Source of the DNA: an uncultured Chloroflexota bacterium
GTDB taxonomy: Bacteria; Chloroflexota; Dehalococcoidia; UBA2247; RBG-13-53-26
Length of the DNA stretch: 8,437 nucleotides
Assembly (NCBI GenBank): GCA_937860285.1
Contig: CALMBS010000200.1
Span: 1-8,437 of the forward strand
Reading direction: 5' to 3'
Shown: one piece after another, positions 1 to 6,634 of the stretch
Position numbering within the stretch: the first letter of the stretch is position 1
Layout of the letters: the number at the start of each line of letters is the position of its first letter
Made by a program: the position numbers and the translations under genes
The notes under the pieces: model-generated
Databases searched by the model: none
Told to the model about the DNA's origin: nothing
Seen by the model: only the letters and a program-made list of their open reading frames with translations

Positions 1-824
1 GCGGCGATCTTCTGTTTCCGCTTGGTGACCCAGTAGACGGCGGCCATCAGGCCGATGACGCCCGCGGCGTAGTAGGGCAGGGTGCCCATGGCCTTGTGGG
101 CGTTGGTGGGAACGGACTCGTCGGTGACCTCCGGCAGGTCCAGGTCCTCCGGAGCCACATTGCTGATGTAGATCCAGTCGGTGCCGCCGGCCTCATTCTC
201 GCCGTAGACGTGATCGTAGTACCGGCCGGGGGAGGCGTCAATGCGCCGGTGGGCCTCTTCGATGGCCTGGTCCCGCCCGGAGACGTCCTCCGTGCCCTCA
301 AAGAAGTGCAGGGCGCCGGTGGGGCAGGTGGTGACGCAGGCCGGGTGCAGCACGCCTCCCGGCTCGCTGTCGTTGCCGTTCTGCCGGTCGGCGCAGAAGG
401 TGCACTTCTTGATCCAGGGCGACGGCCGGTCCCACTCGTAGGTGGGCACGCCGAAGGGGCAGGCGACCATGCAGTAGCGGCAGCCGATGCAGGCGCCCCG
501 GTCGTAGACCACGGCGCCGGTTTCCCCGTCCTTGCGCAACGCGCCCACGATGCAGGCGGTGACGCAGGCCGGGTGCTCGCAGTGCATGCACTGTATCTTG
601 ACGAAGGCCCACTTGAAGTCGTCGCCCTCGCCCACTTCGCGGTAGCGCATGAAGGTGTAGGTCTTGTACGAGAGAACGGCCTTCCCTTCTATCCCGCCTT
701 GGACGGACACCTTCTCCTCCGGGTCATCCGGCTTCCGGTTCCAGCTCTTGCAGGCCACGGAGCAGGCCCGGCATCCTATGCACCGAGTGCCGTCGTAAAG
801 TACTCCTTTAGACATGTGAGCCAT
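1..824 (-). CDS. fdhB: Formate dehydrogenase iron-sulfur (beta) subunit, C-terminus cut by window edge
   Basis: This is the electron-transfer subunit that takes electrons from the formate dehydrogenase catalytic subunit. Translating the minus strand from the ATG at 824 gives 274 residues with no stop before the edge. Sixteen cysteines form four ferredoxin-type groups: C15/18/21/25, C79/82/87/91, C112/115/118/122 and C141/144/163/167, enough for four [4Fe-4S] clusters as in the FdnH/HybA/DmsB family. Near the end, about residues 248-266 form one hydrophobic helix followed by Lys/Arg (TKRKQK), the usual C-terminal anchor of this family. There is no signal peptide, so export would be by hitchhiking on the Tat-bearing alpha subunit. 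GGAGG ends 6 bases before this ATG; the ATG at 815 is too distant from it. The alpha-subunit stop lies 12 bases upstream and the ribosome site begins right at it, so the two are coexpressed. The true end, and probably a membrane cytochrome b or NrfD-like subunit, lie outside the window. Confidence 0.93.
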   Translation of the reverse strand, partial: MAHMSKGVLYDGTRCIGCRACSVACKSWNRKPDDPEEKVSVQGGIEGKAVLSYKTYTFMRYREVGEGDDFKWAFVKIQCMHCEHPACVTACIVGALRKDGETGAVVYDRGACIGCRYCMVACPFGVPTYEWDRPSPWIKKCTFCADRQNGNDSEPGGVLHPACVTTCPTGALHFFEGTEDVSGRDQAIEEAHRRIDASPGRYYDHVYGENEAGGTDWIYISNVAPEDLDLPEVTDESVPTNAHKAMGTLPYYAAGVIGLMAAVYWVTKRKQKIA

Positions 825-836
825 ATCTTTCCTCCA

Positions 837-3800
837 CTACGCCTTCTCTACCTTGCACAGGAAGCTCTTGGATTCCGGTATGTTGGTGTTGGCGTCGCCG
901 ATATGCGGTGTCAGGACGTTGCCGCTGTCACCGGTCACGCGGCCGGCGTAGCCCCAGTGCCACGGTATGCCCACCTGGTGGATGGTCTTGCCGTCCACCG
1001 TAATGGCCTGGAAACGCCTGGTGACTATGGCTACCGCCTGGATCACACCCCTCTTGGAGCTGACCCTGACCGTGTCGCCATTGGCGATGCCCTCCTCGTC
1101 AGCCAGGTCCGTGCCCAGCTCGACGTACATCTCCGGCATCAGCTCCGCCAGCCACGGCAGGTTCCGGGTCATGATGCCGGTCTGCCAGTGCTCGGTGCAG
1201 CGGTAGGTCGTGGCCACGACCGGGAACTCGTTCGCGTTGCCGCGCTCGTTCCACTCCCGGCCGTCGATGCTGAGGCTGCCAATGTAGGAGGCCGGATCAT
1301 TGAAGCCGGGGTTGATCCTCTGCGTGCTGTCGTTGGCCACGCCCGTGATCAAGTTGGTGTCCAGGGGGCTCTCCCACGGCTCGTAGACTTCGGGAATGGG
1401 ACCGTCCTTCAGGCCGTAGCCCCACATCCTGCCCACGCCTTCAGCGTTCATAATGAACGGCAGGTTCCTGGCCCCGTCGGTGGCCAGGGCAATGGGATTC
1501 CCGCCGCCGTCGATGACGTCGCCCGCCCAGGCGGTGCCGTTCCAGGCCACGATCGGGTGTTCCGCATCCCAGGGGTTGCCGTCCAGGTCAACGGAAGCGC
1601 GGTTGTAGATGACTCGCCGGTTCACCGGCCAGCACCAGGCCCAGTTGGAGTACAGCCCGGCGCCAACGCCCCCGCTTCCAATCAGGGACGTGTCGACGTT
1701 GTTCCGCCTTCTGGCCTTGTTGATGGACTCGACGCCCCCCACCACGCTTATGAGGTCAGGATAGGCCTGTTTGTCGGCATCGGATGCCGGGGTGTACTGA
1801 TTGCAGTGCAGCCAGTTCCCGGAGGAGGTCGTCCCGTCGTCCTTGAGGTTGACGAAGCTGGCCATCAGCTTCCCGGAAGTCAGGTCATAGCCATTCATCT
1901 CCCTGGCAATGACGTCGGCCTCTTCTTCGTCGCTGTAGTCCCAGCCCAGGTTGAGGATGGGGTCCGGGAAGGTGCCCCCCTCGCTCTGGTAGAGGCGCCG
2001 TATCTTCTTGAAGAGCCGGATCATGATGTCGAGGTCGGGAACGGCCTGCCCCGGCGCATCCACGGCCTTGTAGCGCCACTGCACCCAGCGGCCGCTGTTG
2101 GAAATGCTGCCTTCCTTCTCGAACGAGCAGGCTGCCGGCAGCAAGAATACCTCAGTGTCGATTTCCTCGGGGTTGACGCCCGGCCTCTTCCAGAACAGGT
2201 GCGTTTCGTTGAACCAGATGTCGCTGGCCACCATCCACTTCAGTTTCCCCAGGGCCTCCCGGGCGCCCAGTGAAGCCGGGCCGCCGGCGGCCGGGTTCTG
2301 TCCCCATATCCAGAGCCCGTCGATCTTGCCTTCCCCGATGGCCTGGATCATGCCCAGGTGGGTGTAGTTGGCCCCGCTGGCCTTCTTCTTGGGGAGGTAG
2401 TCGAAGCTGACGGTGTGATCGACGTCGGGCCACCAGGCCTTGAGCAGGCTGATGAAGTACTTGGGCGTGTTGCTCCACCAGTTGACCGACTTGTCGGCGG
2501 CCATCTCGGCGGGCGGGCTGGTGGCCGCAGGAGTCACGTTGGCCAGGTATCCCGCCAGTGTCTGGTGAGCGTCGGCGTCCGTGACCATCTTGAGGTATCC
2601 CGGAAGGATGTGCTCCAGCAGGCACTGGTCTGTTGATCCCTGCACGTTGGAGGTGCCGCGCAGCGCATTGATGCCGCCGCCCGCCACCCCGATGTTTCCC
2701 AGAAGGAGCTGGGTAATGGAGTAGGTCCTGATGTTCTGGCTGCCGTAGGTATGCTGGGTGGCGCCCATGGCATACATGATGGTGCCCGCCTTGCCCCTGG
2801 CCCCGGTCCGGGCATACTCGGTGTAGACCTCGTCCAGTTTCGCTTCCGGTATGCCGGTAATCCTGGAGACGGTGGCCTTGCTGTAGCGGCTGTAGTGCCT
2901 CCACAGGAGTTTCAAGACACAGTTGTTGTCCAGCTCTCCCCAGGCTGTTGCTTCGTCGGCGGCCCTGCTGGTCCACCCCTGCCAGTTGGGGGTGAGCAGC
3001 TTGGCTTCCGCGGTGGCATTGGCCATGTCGGCGTATTTCCAGGTGGCCGGATCGTACTTGCCCCCGTCCCATCCGCTGAACAGCCCCTTCTGCCCGGCAT
3101 CTCCGGGCAGCTTGATGTCGGGGTTGACGATGTAGGCGGCATTGGTGTAGTTCTGGACGTACTCCAGGTTGTAGTTCGCGGGGTTCTTCCTCATGTCTTC
3201 CAGGATGTGGTAGATCATGCCGCCCATGAAGGCGATATCGGTACCCGTCCGGATACGGACGTAGGTGTTCGCCCTGGCCGAGGTCCGGCTGTACCTCGGG
3301 TCAACGTGGATGACCTTGGCGCCGCGGTCCTGGGCCTCCAGGACGTACTTCATGCAGACGGGATGGTTCTCCGCTGCATTTGAGCCGATGATCAGGGCGC
3401 AGTCGGTGTTCCGGATATCGATCCAGTGGTTGGTCATGGCTCCTCTTCCGAACGACTCTGCCAGAGCCGCTACAGTTGAGGAATGTCAAAGACGGGCGCA
3501 GTGTTCGATGTACACCACGCCCAGCGCCCGGCTCATCTTGGCCAGCAGGTAGCACTCTTCGTTGTCCAGCTCGCCGCCGCCAAGGGAGGCCATCCCCTCG
3601 TTGCGGTTAACCACCTTGCCACTGGCGTCGGTGGTGACCAGCCTGGCGTCCCGGGTGTCTTTCACCCGGCGGGCGATCATTTCCAGGGCCTCGTCCCAGC
3701 TCTTCTCTTCCCAGTCCGCGGCGCCGGGGGCCCGGTAGAGAGGCTTCATGACCCTCTCATCGTTGATGGGGCTGTCGGACCGTCCGTCAACGCCGTGAAT

Positions 3801-4100
3801 CTGGTACATGGCCTGGCCCTTGGGGCAGAGGGCGCCCCTGTTGATGGGGTGGTCCGGATCGCCCTCTATCCTGACCACCTCGCCGTACTCCCGTTGCATC
3901 CGGCTGGTAACCAGGGCGCCGCATCCTACCGAGCAGTAGCAGCATATAGTGTGGGTCTCTTCCACCAACTCCTCGAGTTTGGGGTGCACCAGGCGCGCCT
4001 GCGTCGGCGCGGTCGACATGGTGCTCAGGGCTACGGCGGCCACCGCGCCGGCCGTGCCCGCGCCAGTTATCTTCAGGAAATCCCTGCGGTTCAGCTCCAC
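837..4100 (-). CDS. fdhA: Formate dehydrogenase catalytic (alpha) subunit, selenocysteine-containing, Tat-exported
   Basis: This molybdopterin (Mo or W bis-PGD) enzyme oxidises formate to CO2. The gene is read through an in-frame TGA at 3488-3486, giving 1087 residues with Sec205, close to the usual size (E. coli FdnG is about 1015). A twin-arginine signal comes first (RRDFLK at residues 5-10, hydrophobic run about 12-26, possible cleavage after A35). Next is a [4Fe-4S] motif (C53, C56, C60, C92), then CARL-Sec-H with the Sec-His pair at 205-206. The catalytic molybdopterin domain follows, with the MTNHW segment at 222 and VDPRYSRT further on. A dinucleotide-binding domain occupies about 957-1087. 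I chose the GTG at 4100 because AAAGGAGG at 4118-4111 is 10 bases upstream; the GTG at 4109 would leave one base. The resulting start MELNRRDFLK is typical of the family. It is followed by fdhB after 12 bases and preceded by fdhE beyond a 294-base gap. A conventional caller would split it into two ORFs. Confidence 0.95.
3441..3485 (-). promoter_or_regulatory. Putative bacterial SECIS stem-loop just downstream of the UGA
   Basis: In the minus-strand RNA, bases 3471-3463 pair with 3459-3451 to make a nine-pair stem (two pairs are G-U) closed by a GGC triloop at 3462-3460. Below it, after an internal loop, UCCUC (3482-3478) can pair with GAGGA (3445-3441). The apical loop begins 23 bases after the UGA and starts with G. 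As I remember the general bacterial SECIS model, this fits: a loop roughly 16-37 bases from UGA with a G in its first two positions. It lacks the GGUCU-type loop of E. coli fdhF, so its SelB may have diverged specificity. The pairing was worked out by hand, without energy calculation. Confidence 0.7.
3486..3488 (-). other. In-frame UGA selenocysteine codon (Sec205 of FdhA)
   Basis: The TGA falls exactly where Sec or Cys sits in formate dehydrogenases. It is preceded by CARL and followed by His, then Ser-Ser-Thr-Val-Ala and Ser-Phe-Gly-Arg-Gly-Ala before MTNHW, the same pattern as around Sec196 of E. coli FdnG. Upstream and downstream parts are in the same frame with no other stop, and no frame shift is needed. 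Both halves carry intact conserved motifs, which argues against a recent nonsense mutation. Decoding requires SelA, SelB, SelC and SelD elsewhere in the genome; none is in this window. Confidence 0.94.
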
Positions 4101-4110
4101 CAGTGCCACT

Positions 4111-4118
4111 CCTCCTTT
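4111..4118 (-). promoter_or_regulatory. Strong ribosome binding site that sets the fdhA start
   Basis: AAAGGAGG on the minus strand lies 10 bases before the GTG at 4100 but only one base before the GTG at 4109. Spacing therefore supports the 4100 start and a protein beginning with the compact Tat signal. Confidence 0.75.
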
Positions 4119-4265
4119 CAGCCAGTTCCTGCTCTATCGAGCATCCAACAAGAAGGGGCGAATGAGACCATGCTCACTTGCCCCTCATCGCCTTTGCGCC
4201 GCGGACCATGTTCTATCTCTGGGCCCTATCCCGTGCTCCCCCTCACCACCACGACAACACCTCGA

Positions 4266-4292
4266 TTCGCCGGCCGTCTTCCGGCCGGCGAA
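4266..4292 (-). repeat. Perfect 11-bp inverted repeat (hairpin) in the fdhE-fdhA gap
   Basis: TTCGCCGGCCG at 4266-4276 and CGGCCGGCGAA at 4282-4292 are exact reverse complements around a five-base loop. The stem is very GC-rich. On neither strand is it followed by a T-run: the minus strand continues TCGAGGTG and the plus strand CGCAAAATT. It is therefore not a textbook intrinsic terminator. It could be a leader hairpin that protects or segments the mRNA, a protein-binding palindrome, or a termination hairpin of the kind lacking a U tract. Pairing is certain; function is inferred. Confidence 0.6.
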
Positions 4293-4310
4293 CGCAAAAT
4301 TCCTACAAAA

Positions 4311-4340
4311 ATCGTACCATGCGCCAAAGTCGGTCTGCAA
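4311..4340 (-). promoter_or_regulatory. Weak sigma70-like promoter candidate for fdhA
   Basis: On the minus strand TTGCAG (4340-4335) and TACGAT (4316-4311) are 18 bases apart, in the most A/T-rich part of the gap. They match the TTGACA and TATAAT consensus only 3/6 and 4/6. If used, the transcript would start near 4304 and carry the 11-bp hairpin in its leader. The weak matches make this a suggestion only. Confidence 0.22.
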
Positions 4341-4394
4341 ATCCAAATGGGCCTGTGGGCCGGAGGGAAGCCAGGGCGTCCCCGGAGAGGGACC

Positions 4395-5276
4395 TCAGTC
4401 CGCCGGCTGCGACCAGGATGCGGGGCGGCTTCCCGGCCGGTAGCCGGCCTCTTTCGCCTGCCGGTCCAGGTCCGCCGTCAGGACCCTTTCCAGGGGCAGC
4501 AGGACCTCGGCGCCTGCTCTTCTGAGGTCAATGGCCTTGATGTAGCAGCGGCATTCCTCGCAGGTGTAGAGCTGGTATATGCCCTGAGTGTTGGTGCGGT
4601 AGGACAGGGACTCGTGCTTCTGCGTTGCGCAGTACGGGCATTGCACGCGCTGAAACAGCCATTCCAGGCTGCACCGGGAGCACATCAGCCACCTGGCCCC
4701 GGCCTCAGCCTCCAGGTAGGCGAAGTCCGCCGTGCCGCCGCAGGCGGGGCAGGACTTGCGCCGCCACAGCTCCTGGGCCACCAGCTCCGACAGGGCCTCG
4801 GAGTGGGCCCACAGGAAGGGCGCCAGCGCGGCCCGGAGGCAATCCTCCAGGAGCGCGGCGTCGATGCAGTGCTCCACGGCCGTGGCGGACAGGGGCGTGC
4901 CGTTGTAGTAGTCCCGGGCCACCTGGCGCAGCAGCGGGGTGTTGGCGGCCAGCTGCCACAGGCGCTGGCTGTCGTCCTGGGTGTCCGCCCGGGCCCCGGT
5001 CAAGATCGGCACGGCGGCCTGGAACGTCTCCTCCAGCAGGGGCCCATCCAGGGCCAGTTCAGCGAACGGCAGGATGGATTGCCCTTTGAGGAGCAGGGAG
5101 GATATGGCATCCCGCGACAGATGGGGCTGGGGCGGTGTCATCCGGGCCTTGGTGTCGATGCTCAGGCGCAGCAGGCGGATGCCGGTCTCGATGGCACGGG
5201 GCCAGTCGGGGCTCGACTGTCTCCACTCGTCGAGCTTCTTGATGATGGCCGTGTCCCGCTGTTTTCCCCTGAGCAT
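4395..5276 (-). CDS. fdhE: FdhE-family formate dehydrogenase assembly protein
   Basis: FdhE proteins are cytoplasmic, rubredoxin-like factors needed to make active Sec/Mo formate dehydrogenases before Tat export; they bind the catalytic subunit. This 293-residue protein has a helical N-terminal half (about 1-165) and a C-terminal half with the family's four CxxC pairs: C176/C179, C199/C202, C213/C216 and C239/C242, plus an extra C244. The segment CSRCSLEW and the CEEC...YIKAID stretch match the FdhE pattern of a Cys pair followed by EW and a Cys pair followed by YLK. Its length is close to E. coli FdhE (about 309). The start is the ATG at 5276, 8 bases after the sirtuin stop, with only a modest AGAGG-like ribosome site lying at that stop, consistent with translational coupling. 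It sits just upstream of the enzyme it should mature. The C-terminal tail after about residue 280 is Pro/Ser-rich and not conserved. Confidence 0.9.
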   Translation of the reverse strand: MLRGKQRDTAIIKKLDEWRQSSPDWPRAIETGIRLLRLSIDTKARMTPPQPHLSRDAISSLLLKGQSILPFAELALDGPLLEETFQAAVPILTGARADTQDDSQRLWQLAANTPLLRQVARDYYNGTPLSATAVEHCIDAALLEDCLRAALAPFLWAHSEALSELVAQELWRRKSCPACGGTADFAYLEAEAGARWLMCSRCSLEWLFQRVQCPYCATQKHESLSYRTNTQGIYQLYTCEECRCYIKAIDLRRAGAEVLLPLERVLTADLDRQAKEAGYRPGSRPASWSQPAD

Positions 5277-5284
5277 GGGCGCCT

Positions 5285-5989
5285 CTACCCGCGATTGTAC
5301 ATTATCTCGCCCAGCTTCGCCACGGCGGGGGGGAGCACCTCGCCGATCTTCTCCTCAAAGCGCAGGTGGGCGGCCCGGTCCAGCGGGGTCTGGCCCTGGT
5401 TGACGATGACCAGGCGCGCGCCCGCCCGGAGGGCGACGCGGGGCATGTCCGCGGCCGGCGTCACCGTCAGGGTGGAGCCCACGGCCAGGAAGAGGTCCGC
5501 CTTCCGGGAATGCGCGTAGGCGTCCTCGAGCTCGCGCCGCGGCAGGGACTGGCCGAAGTTGACCACGCTGGGGGCCATGTGCCCGCCGCACAGGGGGCAG
5601 GGTATGATGTCGCCGACGTTGTCCATGAGGAACTCGCAGGACTGGCAGCGCAGCCTGGTAATGTTCCCGTGCAGCTCGGCTATCAGTTCCGGCCGGATCC
5701 CGGACCTGAGATGGAGGTTGTCCACGTTCTGGGAGATGAGGAAGGTTAGCTTGTTGAGGCGCTGCAGCTCGACAATGGCCTCATGCCCGGCGTTGGGCCG
5801 GGCCGAGGCGAAATCGATGGACCTGGTGGGCAGCCCCCTGGCCTGGCGGGTCCAGAGGCCGTCCGGCCCGCGGAAGTCGGCCAGGCCGGACTCGGTGCTG
5901 ATCCCGGCGCCGGTGAAGACCACCAGGTGCCCGGCCTCGTACATCCAGCCGGCCAGGGTGTCTATCCGTACCCGAAGGTCAGACTCCAC
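5285..5989 (-). CDS. Sir2-family NAD-dependent protein deacylase, SIRT6/7-like
   Basis: Sirtuins remove acyl groups from lysines using NAD. All core motifs are present in 234 residues: GAGIS (27-31), DFRGPDGLW (38-46), QNVDNLH (87-93), catalytic His107 in ELHG, zinc cysteines C115, C118, C131, C134, VNFGQSLP (143-150), GSTL (171-174) and VNQGQTPLD (196-204). The sequence DFRGPxGLWT and the ending of the NAD pocket look more like the SIRT6/7 (class IV) branch than E. coli CobB. The usual QNVDGLH has Asn91 in place of Gly. The start is a GTG at 5989 with GAGGAGG four to five bases upstream; the trmO-like stop is 15 bases away. It is followed by fdhE after 8 bases, so it is probably cotranscribed with it. 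Substrates cannot be told from sequence; acyl-CoA synthetase or formate-pathway enzymes are guesses. Confidence 0.93.
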   Translation of the reverse strand: MESDLRVRIDTLAGWMYEAGHLVVFTGAGISTESGLADFRGPDGLWTRQARGLPTRSIDFASARPNAGHEAIVELQRLNKLTFLISQNVDNLHLRSGIRPELIAELHGNITRLRCQSCEFLMDNVGDIIPCPLCGGHMAPSVVNFGQSLPRRELEDAYAHSRKADLFLAVGSTLTVTPAADMPRVALRAGARLVIVNQGQTPLDRAAHLRFEEKIGEVLPPAVAKLGEIMYNRG

Positions 5990-6004
5990 CGACCCTCCTC
6001 AGGC

Positions 6005-6523
6005 TCAGGCGCCATGGCCCGGGTCGCTGCCGGGCATCTCGACGTGCCGCTGCAGCAGCCTGAACCAATCGGGCAGGGTGAAGCTGGAGACGCACCTCTC
6101 CGGGGTGTATGGCTTTATGTCCAGTACCGGCGTGCCGTTGAAGGCATCCAGACCGCCGACGGTGAGGGTGTTGGCCCGCCTGGACAGGAGCCTGACGATG
6201 GTCAGGCCCAGAGGATTGGGCCGGTGGGGTGAATCCAGGGAGAACACTCCTACCAAGGGCAGGTCTTCCAGCTTCAGGCCGTAGCGCAGGTACCTCTTGG
6301 GCCTGGCCCGAAGCGTCTGACGCTGCTCGGCGCTGGTCTCGTGCAGGTAGAACGTCACCATCAGGTGGGAGAAGCCCTCAATGCGTTCCAGCGCAGGAGC
6401 GTATTGCTCGAAGATTTCGATCTCGGCGTCGATGCCTTCGTGCCAGCTCTCGCGGACCTCGTCATCGCTGAGGATGGTCTTCACCACCCCTACGGGCTTC
6501 AGCTCGATGGGTCTGTCGGTCAT
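6005..6523 (-). CDS. trmO: TsaA/TrmO-family SAM-dependent methyltransferase-like protein
   Basis: The 172 residues match the TsaA/UPF0066 beta-barrel family, whose E. coli member TrmO methylates N6-threonylcarbamoyladenosine at position 37 of certain tRNAs using S-adenosylmethionine. Visible signatures are PVGVVKT near the N-terminus (10-16), SPHRPNPLGLT (98-108) and DAFNGTPVLDIKPY (126-139). It is a short, single-domain form without the C-terminal extension of E. coli TrmO, as in many archaeal and anaerobe homologues. The conserved Arg expected just before the SPHRPN core is Asp97 here, so activity as TrmO is not assured. The ATG at 6523 is preceded by a run of G then TGAA, an acceptable ribosome site. 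It heads the cluster with the sirtuin and fdhE. The symbol reflects family membership; other roles for short TsaA proteins are possible. Confidence 0.85.
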   Translation of the reverse strand: MTDRPIELKPVGVVKTILSDDEVRESWHEGIDAEIEIFEQYAPALERIEGFSHLMVTFYLHETSAEQRQTLRARPKRYLRYGLKLEDLPLVGVFSLDSPHRPNPLGLTIVRLLSRRANTLTVGGLDAFNGTPVLDIKPYTPERCVSSFTLPDWFRLLQRHVEMPGSDPGHGA

Positions 6524-6634
6524 TTCACCCCCCCCGGTCTACAGGCGTCAGCCACGGCATCCGCCGGGCCCATCCCTAATGAGGATAGCCCATCCGCCCT
6601 CCCGGCGCCAGCGGGACCGGGACGGCAGCCAGCG
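6524..6634 (-). other. Gap upstream of the trmO-sirtuin-fdhE cluster
   Basis: This 111-base interval separates the duplicated-domain gene from the trmO-like gene and contains no gene. It holds an 8-bp direct repeat (6568-6575 and 6588-6595). Just after the upstream stop, complementary GC-rich runs around 6595-6630 can form an imperfect hairpin without a T-run. A promoter for the downstream cluster would be expected here, but I see no good -35/-10 pair. Confidence 0.4.
6568..6595. repeat. 8-bp direct repeat GCCCATCC with 20-bp period
   Basis: GCCCATCC occurs at 6568-6575 and again at 6588-6595, a repeat distance of 20 bases, about two helical turns. On the minus strand the motif reads GGATGGGC and lies about 45-75 bases before the trmO-like start. 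The spacing would suit a dimeric regulator, but eight bases in GC-rich DNA can recur by chance. Confidence 0.35.

Larger units (their letters stand above)
4101..4394 (-). other. Noncoding gap between fdhE and fdhA, probable fdhA leader
   Basis: This 294-base stretch has no convincing gene on either strand; the open frames crossing it on the plus strand look like antisense shadows with low-complexity Arg/Pro/Ser composition. It is richer in A/T than its surroundings near 4291-4340 and contains a perfect hairpin (4266-4292), a weak promoter candidate (4311-4340) and the fdhA ribosome site. It is the longest gap in the window and the natural place for separate control of the formate dehydrogenase structural genes. 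Confidence 0.6.

Noticed and set aside
298..612. Minus-strand 104-residue open frame inside fdhB
   Set aside because: It is in a different frame from the fdhB translation, which alone carries the 16 ordered cysteines.
96..2273. 725-residue open frame on the plus strand
   Set aside because: It lies antisense to fdhB and fdhA, whose translations show clear family motifs. Its sequence is low-complexity Val/Gly/Ala/Pro with no recognisable domain, as expected from GC-rich antisense frames.
2152..3072. Minus-strand 306-residue open frame inside fdhA
   Set aside because: Out of frame with fdhA and made of Gln/Arg/Gly/Pro-rich sequence without motifs.
3486..3488. Nonsense mutation making fdhA a pseudogene
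   Set aside because: The stop is TGA, exactly at the Sec position, followed by the conserved His and by a plausible SECIS; the rest of the gene is intact over 860 residues.
4266..4292. Intrinsic terminator for fdhE
   Set aside because: The stem is perfect, but no T-run follows it on the minus strand; kept as a hairpin of unknown role.
3483..5519. 678-residue open frame on the plus strand
   Set aside because: Antisense to fdhA, fdhE and the sirtuin, crosses the noncoding gap, and shows no domain; a shadow of GC bias.
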